A model generated the notes under the pieces. The model was not told the origin of the DNA. It did not search any database and saw only the letters and a program-made list of their open reading frames with translations. Below, piece by piece: positions 1 through 8,157 of a DNA stretch of 59,309 bases (its first letter is position 1; the number at the start of each line of letters is the position of its first letter). Source of the DNA: Spirosoma sp. GTDB taxonomy: Bacteria; Bacteroidota; Bacteroidia; Cytophagales; Spirosomataceae. The stretch lies in contig JACMPG010000084.1 of assembly GCA_014377625.1 (NCBI GenBank), positions 1 to 59,309 on the forward strand, given 5' to 3'. The translations under genes and the position numbers were made by a program.

Positions 1-1892
1 CTACCGAACAGACGTATTACATTATCGACTTCGACAGCACCTTTACCAAAGTCGAAGCCCTGGACGTACTGGGCGAAATTTCGCTTGTGGGACGTCCCGA
101 CCGTGCCGATGTACTGGCCGAGATTCAGGCTATTACTGACCGGGGTATGGCGGGCGAAATCTCCTTTACCGAATCGCTCGATCTGCGGCTGGGACTACTC
201 CACGCCCACCGCGACCATCTGCCCGCGCTCATTGAGACGCTGATGGGTAAAATCTCGGATTCATTTACCCGCAACAAAGATTTTCTGACCGAAAATGCCG
301 ATAGGATTTATATCATTTCCAATGGCTTCCGGGCGTTTATCGTCCCTATTGTTACATCGCTGGGGATACAGGCAGACCACGTCTTTGCCAATACATTTTT
401 GTTTGACGATGCCGGAGCCATTGTTGGTTTCGACCGCGAGAACCCACTCTCGGCCAACGGGGGCAAATCGGCAGTGATCAAATCATTATCTCTCGACGGC
501 GAGGTATACGTCATTGGTGACGGGTACACCGATTACGAGATTCGGGCGGCTGGGCTGGCCAACCGGTTTTATGCCTTCACCGAAAACGTCATGCGCCCCA
601 GCGTAGTCGAAAAAGCCGATCACGTGGCTCCTTCGCTGGATGAGTTTCTGTATCACAACGGCCTGAGCCGCAGCCAGTCGTACCCTAAGAGCCGCATAAA
701 AGTGCTGTTACTGGAGAACGTACACCCGGCGGCTCTGCAGCTGTTTGAACAGGAAGGATTCAACGTGGAACTGAGAAAAGACGCGCTGGACGAAGATGAA
801 CTCATCGAAGCCATCCGCGACGTATCTATTCTGGGTATCCGCTCCAAAACCAACGTGACACGCCGGGTGCTGGAAAACGCCAACAAGCTGATGACCGTAG
901 GCGCGTTCTGCATCGGTACCAACCAGATTGACCTCGACGCCTGCACCGAACGCGGTATTGCTGTGTTCAACGCGCCGTACAGCAACACCCGCTCGGTAGT
1001 GGAACTGGCCATTGGCGAAATTATCATGCTCATCCGGGGCATAGTTCCTAAAAGCAACTCGATGCACAAAGGCGAGTGGGACAAGTCGGCTAAGAACAGT
1101 TTCGAAGTACGGGGTAAGAAACTCGGCCTGGTTGGTTACGGCAACATCGGCACACAGCTTTCAGTAGTGGCCGAAGCCCTCGGCATGGAAGTTTACTTCT
1201 ACGACAGCGTCGATAAGCTGGCTCTGGGTAACGCCCGTAAATGCAATACGCTGGACGAACTGCTGGCGGTGTCGGACATTGTGAGCCTGCACGTGGACGG
1301 GCGTAAGGAAAACCAGAACCTGATTAGCTACCGCCAGTTTCAACTGATGAAAAACGGCGTTATTTTCCTGAACCTCTCGCGGGGTCACGTAGTCGAGATT
1401 CCAGCTTTGGTCGATGCCATCGAGCGCGGTAAAGTCGTGGGCGCGGGCATCGACGTATTTCCGCAAGAGCCGAAGACCAATAACGAAGAATTTGCGAGTG
1501 CGCTGCGGGGTCTGCCCAACGTTATTCTGAGTCCGCATATTGGCGGCAGTACCGAAGAAGCGCAGGCCAACATCGGCAACTTTGTACCGGGTAAACTGCT
1601 CGGCTACATGAATACCGGCAGCACTTACGGCAGTGTCAACTTCCCCGAACTACAGCTCCCCCTGCTAACCAACTCGCACCGGCTGCTGCACATCCATGCC
1701 AACGTACCGGGCATTCTGGCCAAAATGAACGCCATTTTCGCGAAATACCACATCAACATTCATGGTCAATACCTAAAAACCAACGAACACATCGGGTACG
1801 CCATCACCGATGTAGCCAAAGAATACGCCGAGGAGGTTGTGCAGGAGTTGAAAGGGATTGACAACACAATCAAGTTCAGGCTTCTTTACTAA
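1..1892 (+). CDS. serA: SerB-like HAD phosphatase / D-3-phosphoglycerate dehydrogenase fusion (5' partial)
   Basis: The reading frame is open from base 3, so the true start lies upstream; the first in-window start codon (GTG at 87) would cut off the HAD nucleophile motif DFDST, encoded at about 33-47. The first ~200 residues are a HAD phosphatase: DFDST, then ISNGF (motif II), then GDGYTDYE (motif III/IV). The rest is phosphoglycerate dehydrogenase: GIRSKT with the substrate Arg, the NAD-binding motif GYGNIG, SRGHVVE, GAGIDVFPQEP, and SPHIGGST with the catalytic His. A C-terminal ACT domain (about the last 75 residues) suggests feedback control by serine. The protein would catalyse the first and third steps of serine synthesis, and the SerC-like gene at 3843 supplies the second. 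The dehydrogenase assignment is firm. Phosphoserine as the HAD substrate is inferred from the fusion and the context. Confidence 0.9.
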   Translation, partial: TEQTYYIIDFDSTFTKVEALDVLGEISLVGRPDRADVLAEIQAITDRGMAGEISFTESLDLRLGLLHAHRDHLPALIETLMGKISDSFTRNKDFLTENADRIYIISNGFRAFIVPIVTSLGIQADHVFANTFLFDDAGAIVGFDRENPLSANGGKSAVIKSLSLDGEVYVIGDGYTDYEIRAAGLANRFYAFTENVMRPSVVEKADHVAPSLDEFLYHNGLSRSQSYPKSRIKVLLLENVHPAALQLFEQEGFNVELRKDALDEDELIEAIRDVSILGIRSKTNVTRRVLENANKLMTVGAFCIGTNQIDLDACTERGIAVFNAPYSNTRSVVELAIGEIIMLIRGIVPKSNSMHKGEWDKSAKNSFEVRGKKLGLVGYGNIGTQLSVVAEALGMEVYFYDSVDKLALGNARKCNTLDELLAVSDIVSLHVDGRKENQNLISYRQFQLMKNGVIFLNLSRGHVVEIPALVDAIERGKVVGAGIDVFPQEPKTNNEEFASALRGLPNVILSPHIGGSTEEAQANIGNFVPGKLLGYMNTGSTYGSVNFPELQLPLLTNSHRLLHIHANVPGILAKMNAIFAKYHINIHGQYLKTNEHIGYAITDVAKEYAEEVVQELKGIDNTIKFRLLY

Positions 1893-1901
1893 GCCCTTAT
1901 T

Positions 1902-3833
1902 ATGAGCCTCCACTACAAACTATCCACACTGACTATTGAACGCTGGGCAACGCCGGTGATCCTCCTTTTCTTTGGCTTGCTCACCGGATTATACGCCCTC
2001 TACACCATACCAACGTTTAGCAGTCCACTGGTCAATGTTGTTCCTGGCGACGTTGACCAGTGGGAGTACATGGGTTATTACGTAGCGCACCACCTTAAAT
2101 TTACCCCCTTGCCGCAGGTAGATTGGGTTAACAATGAAACCCTGTATCCGTACGGCACCAATCATATTTTTCAGGGCTGGGCTTTTGAGTCGAACATGAT
2201 CTACGCGATTTGCTTTCGCTGGTTTGGTGCGTGGGGACCGTGGCTCAACATTTATTATGTGCTGAGTCTGTTCATCGGCAGCGCGGGGGCTTTTCTGCTG
2301 CTTCGGTTCGATTACGGCCTCTGGCGGTCTGTGGCGGTGGCTGCGCTGGTTTCCTTCTTTAATTTCTACGCGCTAAACAAATACCCGGATCATTATGCAT
2401 ACGCCCTCATTCACTGGACCGTACTGAGTGTACTGACAGACTTTATGCTGGCCCGGCGTGTTGTAACAAATCAACGGGTAAGTTTGCGGTTTCTACTACT
2501 GAAAAGTTTGTTGCTGATGTTATGCCTGGGGCAGGACGTAGGCTACGTAGCAGGATACGCCCTGAGTTCGTTTACCCTCAACAGCCTCTTCATTACAGGC
2601 TGGTTAGGCCGTCGGTTTATCAGCAACCGGTTTCAGTTTTTACGGTATATCAGACAAACCTGGCTGGGCTGGCAAAAGCAATGGAGACGATCTCCACGTT
2701 TGCTTGTAGGGCTGGGCGCAACAACCGTAGCCGTTGGGCTGCTGTACATTCCGCTGCTCATATCCATGCAGGAACAGGTCAGCTCATTTACGTTTGCAGA
2801 TCGTTTTTTCGGCGGTCATGGCTGGGTAAATCCAATCAGAATTTTCCTGCCGTATCTCAACTTACCCGGTCTCAACGCGCTCAACAATCCCTTTGCTAAT
2901 GTACTGCGCGACATGCCCGAAGGCGACGGGTCTGGCAGTGCTGGCTGGTTTTTGCTGCTGATCGGTATCATAGGCCTGGTTAGAACGCCCGCCCGCCTGC
3001 GCTGGGCTTTTGCTCCCTTGCTGATTTTCTGCGGACTACACGCCTTTTATCATCCGATACATGTCCCACTCCTGCAGGTGTTTCCCTGGTGCCATCTTAA
3101 CCGCATTCCTTCGCGCGTTACCTTGATCTACCCGGTCGTGCTGGCTATTTTTACCCTGCACTGGAGCCCACGTTTACAGCCAGCGGTATGGCTGCTTGTG
3201 CTGGGTCTTGGTCTGGCCGAACTAACTACCGTACTCAGTTACCGGCACAACAGGCCAACCTATCGCTTTGTGGCTTCTTTTCAGCCCTACATGAACCAGT
3301 TACGGCAGCAACCGGGTGAAGCCGTTCTGGACTGGCCGTTCTGCGTTATTGGTGGCAACGGCATTGGGCTGGGAGAGGGCCTTTGTCCGCTCTACAAACG
3401 CACCAGTACGCTCTATGCCCTACAACGGTTTCATGGCAAAAAAACCATGGGTCAGTACTTTGGCCGGATGCACACCTCCCAACTTCAACCCTTTGTGGCA
3501 TCGGGCTGGCCCGGCCTGCTTAACCACCCCAACGAAACCAATGCCTTAATGGCCGACCGTTTAACTACCTGCCTGACAACGCAGGAGTGGCGTTTTTTCG
3601 AGCAGTTTTATCAGTACAACGATTTTTCGGGCGTTAATCTGTACGTAGACTTACTCCCCAAATCGTGCGTAGCCGATTTTTACCGGCACCTGGGTCGGCC
3701 CGTCGCGCAAACTGAACTGTCGGGCGTAGGGCGCGTTGTTTTTATTCCCAAAACAGCCGCATGGCGTCGGCAAGTAAATCCAAAACAGGGTCTGGCCGTG
3801 CGCTTGCCCTGCAACTGTACTACTAATATATAA
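1902..3833 (+). CDS. polytopic membrane protein, possible GT-C-type glycosyltransferase
   Basis: 643 residues with about ten hydrophobic segments (for example around residues 15-35, 115-135, 140-160, 195-225, 265-290 and 340-430) and a long soluble C-terminal part. Early acidic residues in the first periplasmic loop (GDVDQWEYMGYY) resemble the loop of GT-C or YfhO-like membrane glycosyltransferases, but no diagnostic motif was found. It starts 9 bases after the serA stop and ends 9 bases before the serC-like start, so the three genes are almost certainly co-transcribed. Its place between two serine-pathway genes is odd and no metabolic link is evident. A lipid or glycan transferase is a guess; the membrane location is well supported. 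Confidence 0.75.
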   Translation: MSLHYKLSTLTIERWATPVILLFFGLLTGLYALYTIPTFSSPLVNVVPGDVDQWEYMGYYVAHHLKFTPLPQVDWVNNETLYPYGTNHIFQGWAFESNMIYAICFRWFGAWGPWLNIYYVLSLFIGSAGAFLLLRFDYGLWRSVAVAALVSFFNFYALNKYPDHYAYALIHWTVLSVLTDFMLARRVVTNQRVSLRFLLLKSLLLMLCLGQDVGYVAGYALSSFTLNSLFITGWLGRRFISNRFQFLRYIRQTWLGWQKQWRRSPRLLVGLGATTVAVGLLYIPLLISMQEQVSSFTFADRFFGGHGWVNPIRIFLPYLNLPGLNALNNPFANVLRDMPEGDGSGSAGWFLLLIGIIGLVRTPARLRWAFAPLLIFCGLHAFYHPIHVPLLQVFPWCHLNRIPSRVTLIYPVVLAIFTLHWSPRLQPAVWLLVLGLGLAELTTVLSYRHNRPTYRFVASFQPYMNQLRQQPGEAVLDWPFCVIGGNGIGLGEGLCPLYKRTSTLYALQRFHGKKTMGQYFGRMHTSQLQPFVASGWPGLLNHPNETNALMADRLTTCLTTQEWRFFEQFYQYNDFSGVNLYVDLLPKSCVADFYRHLGRPVAQTELSGVGRVVFIPKTAAWRRQVNPKQGLAVRLPCNCTTNI

Positions 3834-3842
3834 CTCAAATTT

Positions 3843-4919
3843 ATGAAGTCCACCTATTTCACCCCCGGCCCGGCTGAGTTGTTCCCGACCTTTGCACAGC
3901 ATCTGCAAACAGCGATGGACGAGCAACTGGGGTCCATCTCGCACCGGAGTCAGCGGTTTCGCGACATCTATGCCCACACCGACGAGCAGTTACGTGAGTT
4001 GCTGAACATTCCGAAAACGCACGCTATTTTCTTCACTGGCTCAGCCTCGGAGATATGGGAGCGCCTACTGCTGAACTGCGTGGAACATGAGAGTTTCCAT
4101 ACAGTGAACGGCTCGTTTTCGCGCAAGTTTTATGACTACGCCAATGCCCTGCACAAGTTTGCACACATCCTGGAAAAACCGTTTGGCCAGGGCTTTGACG
4201 CGGCTGAGATTGAGGTGCCGGAATACGCCGAACTGGTTTGCCTGACGCACAACGAAACCTCGTCGGGCGTACAGATGCGCCCGTCTGAGATGCATAAACT
4301 CAAGCGTAAATACCCCCAAAAGTTATTCTGCGTGGATATGGTCTCGTCGGCCCCATATCCTGATCTGGATTATAGCCTGATTGACTCAGCGTTTTTCTCG
4401 GTACAGAAGGCCTTTGGGATGCCCGCCGGTATGGGCGTCTGGATTGCCAATGAGAAATGTCTGGCCAAAGCCGAACGACTTCAGAAATACGAATCGCTGA
4501 CAATTGGCGCGCATAATACGTTGCCCATGCTCTGGAAAAACTACCAGACATTCGAGACTCCCGCTACGCCCAACGTACTGTTCATTTATGTACTGGGTAA
4601 AATTGCCGAAGATTTCAACAAAATCGGGATCGCCACGATTCGGAAGCAGACCGAAGAGAAGGCAAAAACGATTTATAAGTTTCTGGAGAAATCAGACCGG
4701 TTTGAGCCGTTTGTCTCCGCCGAACGATACCGCTCGCGGACGGTGATTGTAGCCAACACAAAAAAACCAGCGGGCGAACTCATTGCCGCCACTAAACAAG
4801 CGGGTATGGTTGTTGGAAGTGGCTACGGTAAGTTGAAAGACAGCCAAATCAGGATTGCCAACTTCCCCGCCACATCGGCAGAACAGGTTGACGCGCTTTT
4901 GAGAGAACTAAGTCGGTAA
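3843..4919 (+). CDS. serC: phosphoserine aminotransferase-like class V aminotransferase
   Basis: 358 residues beginning YFTPGPAELFP, the usual opening of class V aminotransferases. GSISHRS lies near residue 30. The PLP-binding Lys lies in SVQKAFGMPAG (about residue 185), the position and context of the SerC lysine, and an Asp-containing CVDMVSS motif precedes it. In SerC the enzyme converts 3-phosphohydroxypyruvate plus glutamate to phosphoserine. That fits exactly between the two activities of the fused SerB-SerA protein upstream in the same transcript. Related class V enzymes (alanine-glyoxylate aminotransferase) share the fold, so the name depends partly on context. Confidence 0.8.
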   Translation: MKSTYFTPGPAELFPTFAQHLQTAMDEQLGSISHRSQRFRDIYAHTDEQLRELLNIPKTHAIFFTGSASEIWERLLLNCVEHESFHTVNGSFSRKFYDYANALHKFAHILEKPFGQGFDAAEIEVPEYAELVCLTHNETSSGVQMRPSEMHKLKRKYPQKLFCVDMVSSAPYPDLDYSLIDSAFFSVQKAFGMPAGMGVWIANEKCLAKAERLQKYESLTIGAHNTLPMLWKNYQTFETPATPNVLFIYVLGKIAEDFNKIGIATIRKQTEEKAKTIYKFLEKSDRFEPFVSAERYRSRTVIVANTKKPAGELIAATKQAGMVVGSGYGKLKDSQIRIANFPATSAEQVDALLRELSR

Positions 4920-4996
4920 CGCCCAATTTCAAACCTTGTTCCTGCTTAGGAGTTATTAATACGACGTGTATTGACACATATAATACTCAACACATA

Positions 4997-5686
4997 ATGA
5001 AAACTTTACTTCAAACAACAGCATTGCTGATCTGCCTGTCTGGTGCTACCTACGCACAGAACAAAGCGGACTCGACCGGCAGTAACCAGCCACTTATCAA
5101 CCAAAATACGAAACAGGATATTAACCAGACGGTCGATAATGCCGAGCAAACCGTCAATCAGCAATACCAGCGATCAGTGCAGTATCAGAATACCAATGAA
5201 CTGACCTGGTTTCAACAGGGAACGGTATTTGGGGGTGCGGGCTTGGGCGTAGGTGCTGCCGACAGCAAGTTCTCGCTGGGTATCAACCTGCGGGCAGGCT
5301 ACTTTGTGCAACCGGGCTTTGCCGTGGGGTTAATTTACAATACCGACCGTATTGTTGGCAACTCGTACCACTCCCGGCAGTTTGGCGTCATGGCTCGCTA
5401 TTACCCCTTCCGGACGCGGGTTAGTGCCTTCGTGGGAGCTAACTTAAGCCGGGGCCGTGAATTCTCTGACAATATTCCAGACGGTACCAAGTCAAGGTAC
5501 ACGTCGGTAGGAGTAGAAATCGGGGCAATGGCCTGGGTTTATAAACGGCTGGGTGCCGAAATAGCGTATCAGGGTAACTTTTACAACAAAATTGATCCGG
5601 TGGCCAGCCTGAGCCGGGGTGGCCGTCTCAAGCTGGGTATCAACTATTATTTTGGGCAGGTTGGCAACAAGAAGCGTAACCGATAA
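4997..5686 (+). CDS. outer-membrane beta-barrel protein
   Basis: 229 residues. A signal peptide (MKTLLQTTALLICLSGATYA, cleavage before Q21) is followed by a Gln/Asn-rich linker (about 22-70). Then comes a glycine- and aromatic-rich barrel with alternating patterns such as FGGAGLGVGAAD, LGINLRAGYF and YRSRQ-type turns, ending LKLGINYYFGQ before a basic tail. This matches small Bacteroidota barrel proteins of the PF13568/OmpW-like type. Function is unknown. It follows the serine operon after 77 bases and is closed by a strong terminator at 5708. Confidence 0.75.
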   Translation: MKTLLQTTALLICLSGATYAQNKADSTGSNQPLINQNTKQDINQTVDNAEQTVNQQYQRSVQYQNTNELTWFQQGTVFGGAGLGVGAADSKFSLGINLRAGYFVQPGFAVGLIYNTDRIVGNSYHSRQFGVMARYYPFRTRVSAFVGANLSRGREFSDNIPDGTKSRYTSVGVEIGAMAWVYKRLGAEIAYQGNFYNKIDPVASLSRGGRLKLGINYYFGQVGNKKRNR

Positions 5687-5707
5687 ATCAGTGTTAATAC
5701 AGTACCA

Positions 5708-5750
5708 CCAGCGGGCGGTTTCCACTTTGGAAACCGCCCGCTGGTTTTTT
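5708..5750 (+). terminator. intrinsic terminator after the beta-barrel gene
   Basis: A perfect 16-bp GC-rich stem (5708-5723 with 5729-5744) with a 5-base loop is followed by TTTTTT. It lies 22 bases after the stop of the gene ending at 5686. Confidence 0.9.
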
Positions 5751-5977
5751 GGTAATGACGTGACGCCGGGTAGCCAAAGCGTTGACCCAGGCTTTACCCG
5801 GTTTGGCTGAGTTATACCCAAGCATTCGGTCGGCTTTGGACGAGCGGGCATTCGGCCAGGTTCTTTCTGACGGGTAATCCTTTTTCTACGTGCCAAACCG
5901 CCCCACGGCTGGACTGGTTTTATCGTATATTCGCATGAACAACGGGGTAAGAAAAAGCAACCTCTACCCTACCAGCT

Positions 5978-6778
5978 ATGAACACAGCGCACCACCTCCG
6001 CCAAGTTGCTCTAACCGGGTTAGTAGCCATTCTACTGACTGCCTGCGTCCCTACCGTCATGACCACCCGGCTTACTCCCGTTTCGGGTGAGGTGGCCGAT
6101 ATCGACGGGCGACCCGTTACCCGTGCCAAAGCCAATGGTGTTGCTGTGGTGGCATCGTTCGAGCGCGAAGATCTGGAATACGCCGTGCTGGATATTGAAG
6201 TAAAGAACAACACCGGCCAACCCATTGAGGTTAACCCTACCAATTTCCGGTTCGTAGCTCTTGGTCCTGCACAGGACACCCTCAGCAATACCAGCCGACC
6301 CGGTCAGGCCGTAAGCCGGGTGGCGGCTAACCCAACGTATGAAGCCGGGCGAATGAGCCTGAAACGAAAGCAGGAAGAAAAGCGATTGAAACGGGCTAAG
6401 ATATTCAACACGATTTTACTCGTTGCTGCCGTAGCGTCGGACGTATCTTCATCAGGCAAGAACCGGTCTTTTCAGGAGTACGCCAATAACCGGATAGCAC
6501 ACAACTTTGCCTATCAGGCCATCGGCGTCAAACGGGCGGTTGACTACGGCACCTTTTCCAACCGGATGCAGCGGTACGATTACGAAGAATACCGCTGGCG
6601 CGAACTGGCCCTAAAAAGCAGTACCGTTGCCCCTGGCGAGTCGGTACGGGGCTTTGTTTATCTGCCCCGCATAGCCAATGCCAATTATCTGGCCATCACG
6701 TATTCGCTGCCCGAAACGGGGTCTGTACCGCTGCTGTTCAGGCAGGAAACCGTACGTGAGAAGCGGAAACGGCGATAA
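5978..6778 (+). CDS. hypothetical lipoprotein
   Basis: 266 residues with a lipoprotein signal: a hydrophobic stretch ends in LLTAC, giving a lipidated Cys at about residue 23. An Ig-like region with EYAVLDIEVKNNTGQPIEVNP (about 70-90) looks like a DUF4352-type beta-sandwich. A basic helix (about 125-145), a short hydrophobic segment (ILLVAAVASDV) and a C-terminal beta-rich part (VAPGESVRGFVYLP, RQETVREKRKRR) follow. The core pattern is typical of exported proteins that interact with envelope components. No specific function is recognised. A 227-base spacer containing only a weak -7-like TATATTCG at 5926 precedes it. Confidence 0.65.
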   Translation: MNTAHHLRQVALTGLVAILLTACVPTVMTTRLTPVSGEVADIDGRPVTRAKANGVAVVASFEREDLEYAVLDIEVKNNTGQPIEVNPTNFRFVALGPAQDTLSNTSRPGQAVSRVAANPTYEAGRMSLKRKQEEKRLKRAKIFNTILLVAAVASDVSSSGKNRSFQEYANNRIAHNFAYQAIGVKRAVDYGTFSNRMQRYDYEEYRWRELALKSSTVAPGESVRGFVYLPRIANANYLAITYSLPETGSVPLLFRQETVREKRKRR

Positions 6779-6803
6779 TTGATCGACCCCCAAAGTTCCG
6801 AAT

Positions 6804-7124
6804 TTAAAAATCGTCCTCCATCGCCTGTTTAGCCCGCTGTAGTTCGAGCAGCGTTTTCTGATTATTTTGCGCTTTGGCCAGAGCCATTCCCTGCTCATAT
6901 AATTCGGTGGCGCGGTCTGTGTTGCCCTGTTCGGCGTAGAGTGCGGCTGCGTGGTAATAGGTAGCCAGATAGGCCGGGTGCTCGGTTAATAGCTGATCAA
7001 AATAGGCCCGCGCCCGTTCTGGCTGATTGGTCATGTATTCCATTGCCAGTGCGTAAACATTGAATGGATCATGAGGTTCTTCCTGTACAAATCGAATCAA
7101 TTGCTGGATACGGTCGTTATTCAT
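6804..7124 (-). CDS. small tetratricopeptide-repeat protein
   Basis: 106 residues built of about three TPR helix pairs. Signature spacing is visible in YALAMEYMTNQPERARAYFDQLL, YLATYYHAAALYAEQGNTDRATELYEQGM and TLLELQRAKQAM. There is no signal peptide, so it is likely a cytoplasmic scaffold or adaptor. It converges on the lipoprotein gene (25-base gap) and its 5' end faces the etfB promoter region. Confidence 0.75.
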   Translation of the reverse strand: MNNDRIQQLIRFVQEEPHDPFNVYALAMEYMTNQPERARAYFDQLLTEHPAYLATYYHAAALYAEQGNTDRATELYEQGMALAKAQNNQKTLLELQRAKQAMEDDF

Positions 7125-7137
7125 AGACAGAGAAATT

Positions 7138-7174
7138 AGTATGCATGCATACTTTCTTTAGTATGGTTCGTACT
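7138..7174. promoter_or_regulatory. tandem operator-like palindromes upstream of etfBA
   Basis: AGTATGCATGCATACT (7138-7153) is a perfect 16-bp palindrome. Seven bases later AGTATGGTTCGTACT (7160-7174) repeats the AGTA...TACT arms. The second site overlaps the first bases of a perfect -7 box (7171). The geometry suits a dimeric repressor such as a TetR-family protein, which often controls electron-transfer-flavoprotein and beta-oxidation genes. No such regulator is encoded in the window, so the regulator is inferred. Confidence 0.45.
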
Positions 7175-7178
7175 TTTG
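7171..7178 (+). promoter_or_regulatory. Bacteroidota -7 promoter box (TACTTTTG) for etfBA
   Basis: An exact match to TAnnTTTG. No convincing TTG -33 box sits 19-21 bases upstream, where an operator-like palindrome lies instead. The implied 5' UTR of about 145 bases would include the CACAGAG inverted repeat. Confidence 0.45.
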
Positions 7179-7189
7179 GAAAAGTTTTA

Positions 7190-7299
7190 GACACAGAGAT
7201 CCACAAAGGAGACACAGAGTTGCACAGAGAAAATTTTTTCTCTTCTTTCCTGGCAACACCTCTGTGTACCTCTGTGCTTCTCCGGGTAACTCTGTGTCC
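7190..7299. repeat. CACAGAG inverted repeat element, copy 1
   Basis: Left arm 7190-7230 and right arm 7260-7299 each carry three spaced copies of (A)CACAGAG or its complement CTCTGTG, making an imperfect ~40-bp inverted repeat. A related, more decayed copy lies at 45129-45247. The element is non-coding and sits between a promoter box and the etfB start. Confidence 0.6.
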
Positions 7300-7326
7300 C
7301 AAAAAAAACCATAAACCACATAACCG

Positions 7327-8064
7327 ATGAAGATTTTAGTGTGTGTGACGAGCGTGCCCGACACGACCACCAAGATTACCTTTACCGACAACAATACCAA
7401 ACTCAGCAAAGCAGGAGTTACGTTCATTACCGGTCCCTACGACGACTACGCCCTGGCGCGGGCCGTTGAGTTGAAAGAAAAACTCGGTGCCAGTGTAACG
7501 GTTCTGAACGTGGGCGGAGTTGACGCCGAGCCGGTTATCCGCAAATGCCTTGCCATCGGTGCCGACGATGCCATCCGGGTCAATGCCGAACCGCGCGATG
7601 CCTTTTTTGTGGCCGAGCAGATTGCCGCCATCGCTAAAGAAAACAAGTATGATCTGATTCTGATGGGTCGCGAGTCCATTGACTTCAACGGTGGTCAGGT
7701 GCATGGTATCGTGGGCGAAATGCTGGGCATTCCGTCCATCTCGCCGGTAATGCTATTGGATATTGACGGTGATACTGTTAAAATTACCCGCGAGATTGAG
7801 GGTGGTAAGGAAGAACTGGAAGCCAAACTGCCACTGGTACTGGGTTGTCAGGAGCCAATTGCCGAATGGAAAATTCCGAACATGCGTGGTATCATGACGG
7901 CCCGGACCAAGCCACTCAAAGTGGTTGAACCCACCGGCACCGACGTCCTGACCGACGTGAGCGGCTACGAACTACCACCTGCGCGCGGAGCCGTGAAGAT
8001 GATCAAGGCCGAAGATGCCGAAACCCTCATCCAACTCCTCCGTACCGAAGCAAAAATCATCTAA
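7327..8064 (+). CDS. etfB: electron transfer flavoprotein beta subunit
   Basis: 245 residues, the normal length for EtfB. It shows the family's opening MKILVCVTSVPDT, then YDDYALARAVELKE (about 39-52), GADDAIRV, and the DLILMGRESIDFNGGQVHG signature (about 102-120) lining the AMP pocket. EPIAEWKIPNMRGIM precedes a C-terminal arm that embraces the alpha subunit. With EtfA it forms a heterodimer that passes electrons from acyl-CoA and other dehydrogenases to the quinone pool via ETF-QO. The start is an ATG shortly after the CACAGAG element, and etfA follows after a 93-base spacer holding another inverted repeat. Confidence 0.95.
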   Translation: MKILVCVTSVPDTTTKITFTDNNTKLSKAGVTFITGPYDDYALARAVELKEKLGASVTVLNVGGVDAEPVIRKCLAIGADDAIRVNAEPRDAFFVAEQIAAIAKENKYDLILMGRESIDFNGGQVHGIVGEMLGIPSISPVMLLDIDGDTVKITREIEGGKEELEAKLPLVLGCQEPIAEWKIPNMRGIMTARTKPLKVVEPTGTDVLTDVSGYELPPARGAVKMIKAEDAETLIQLLRTEAKII

Positions 8065-8075
8065 AACCAAATTTT

Positions 8076-8142
8076 AGAGTTGTAAAGTTATGGAGTTATA
8101 TGGTTGCTCCGCCAGCTAAAAACTCTATGACTTTACAACTCT
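8076..8142. repeat. intergenic inverted repeat between etfB and etfA
   Basis: Arms 8076-8097 and 8121-8142 match at 20 of 22 positions with a 23-base loop. The arm core AGAGTTGTAAAGT is shared with the larger inverted repeat at 38281-38365, so the two belong to one family. It lies 16 bases before the etfA start and could fold in the etfBA transcript. Confidence 0.7.
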
Positions 8143-8157
8143 ATAACTCCTTAAAAA

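Noticed and set aside
7190-7299. Possible CRISPR-like repeats because of recurring CACAGAG
   Set aside because: Repeats are 7-8 bases, irregularly spaced and arranged as inverted arms, with no spacers of constant length and no cas genes.
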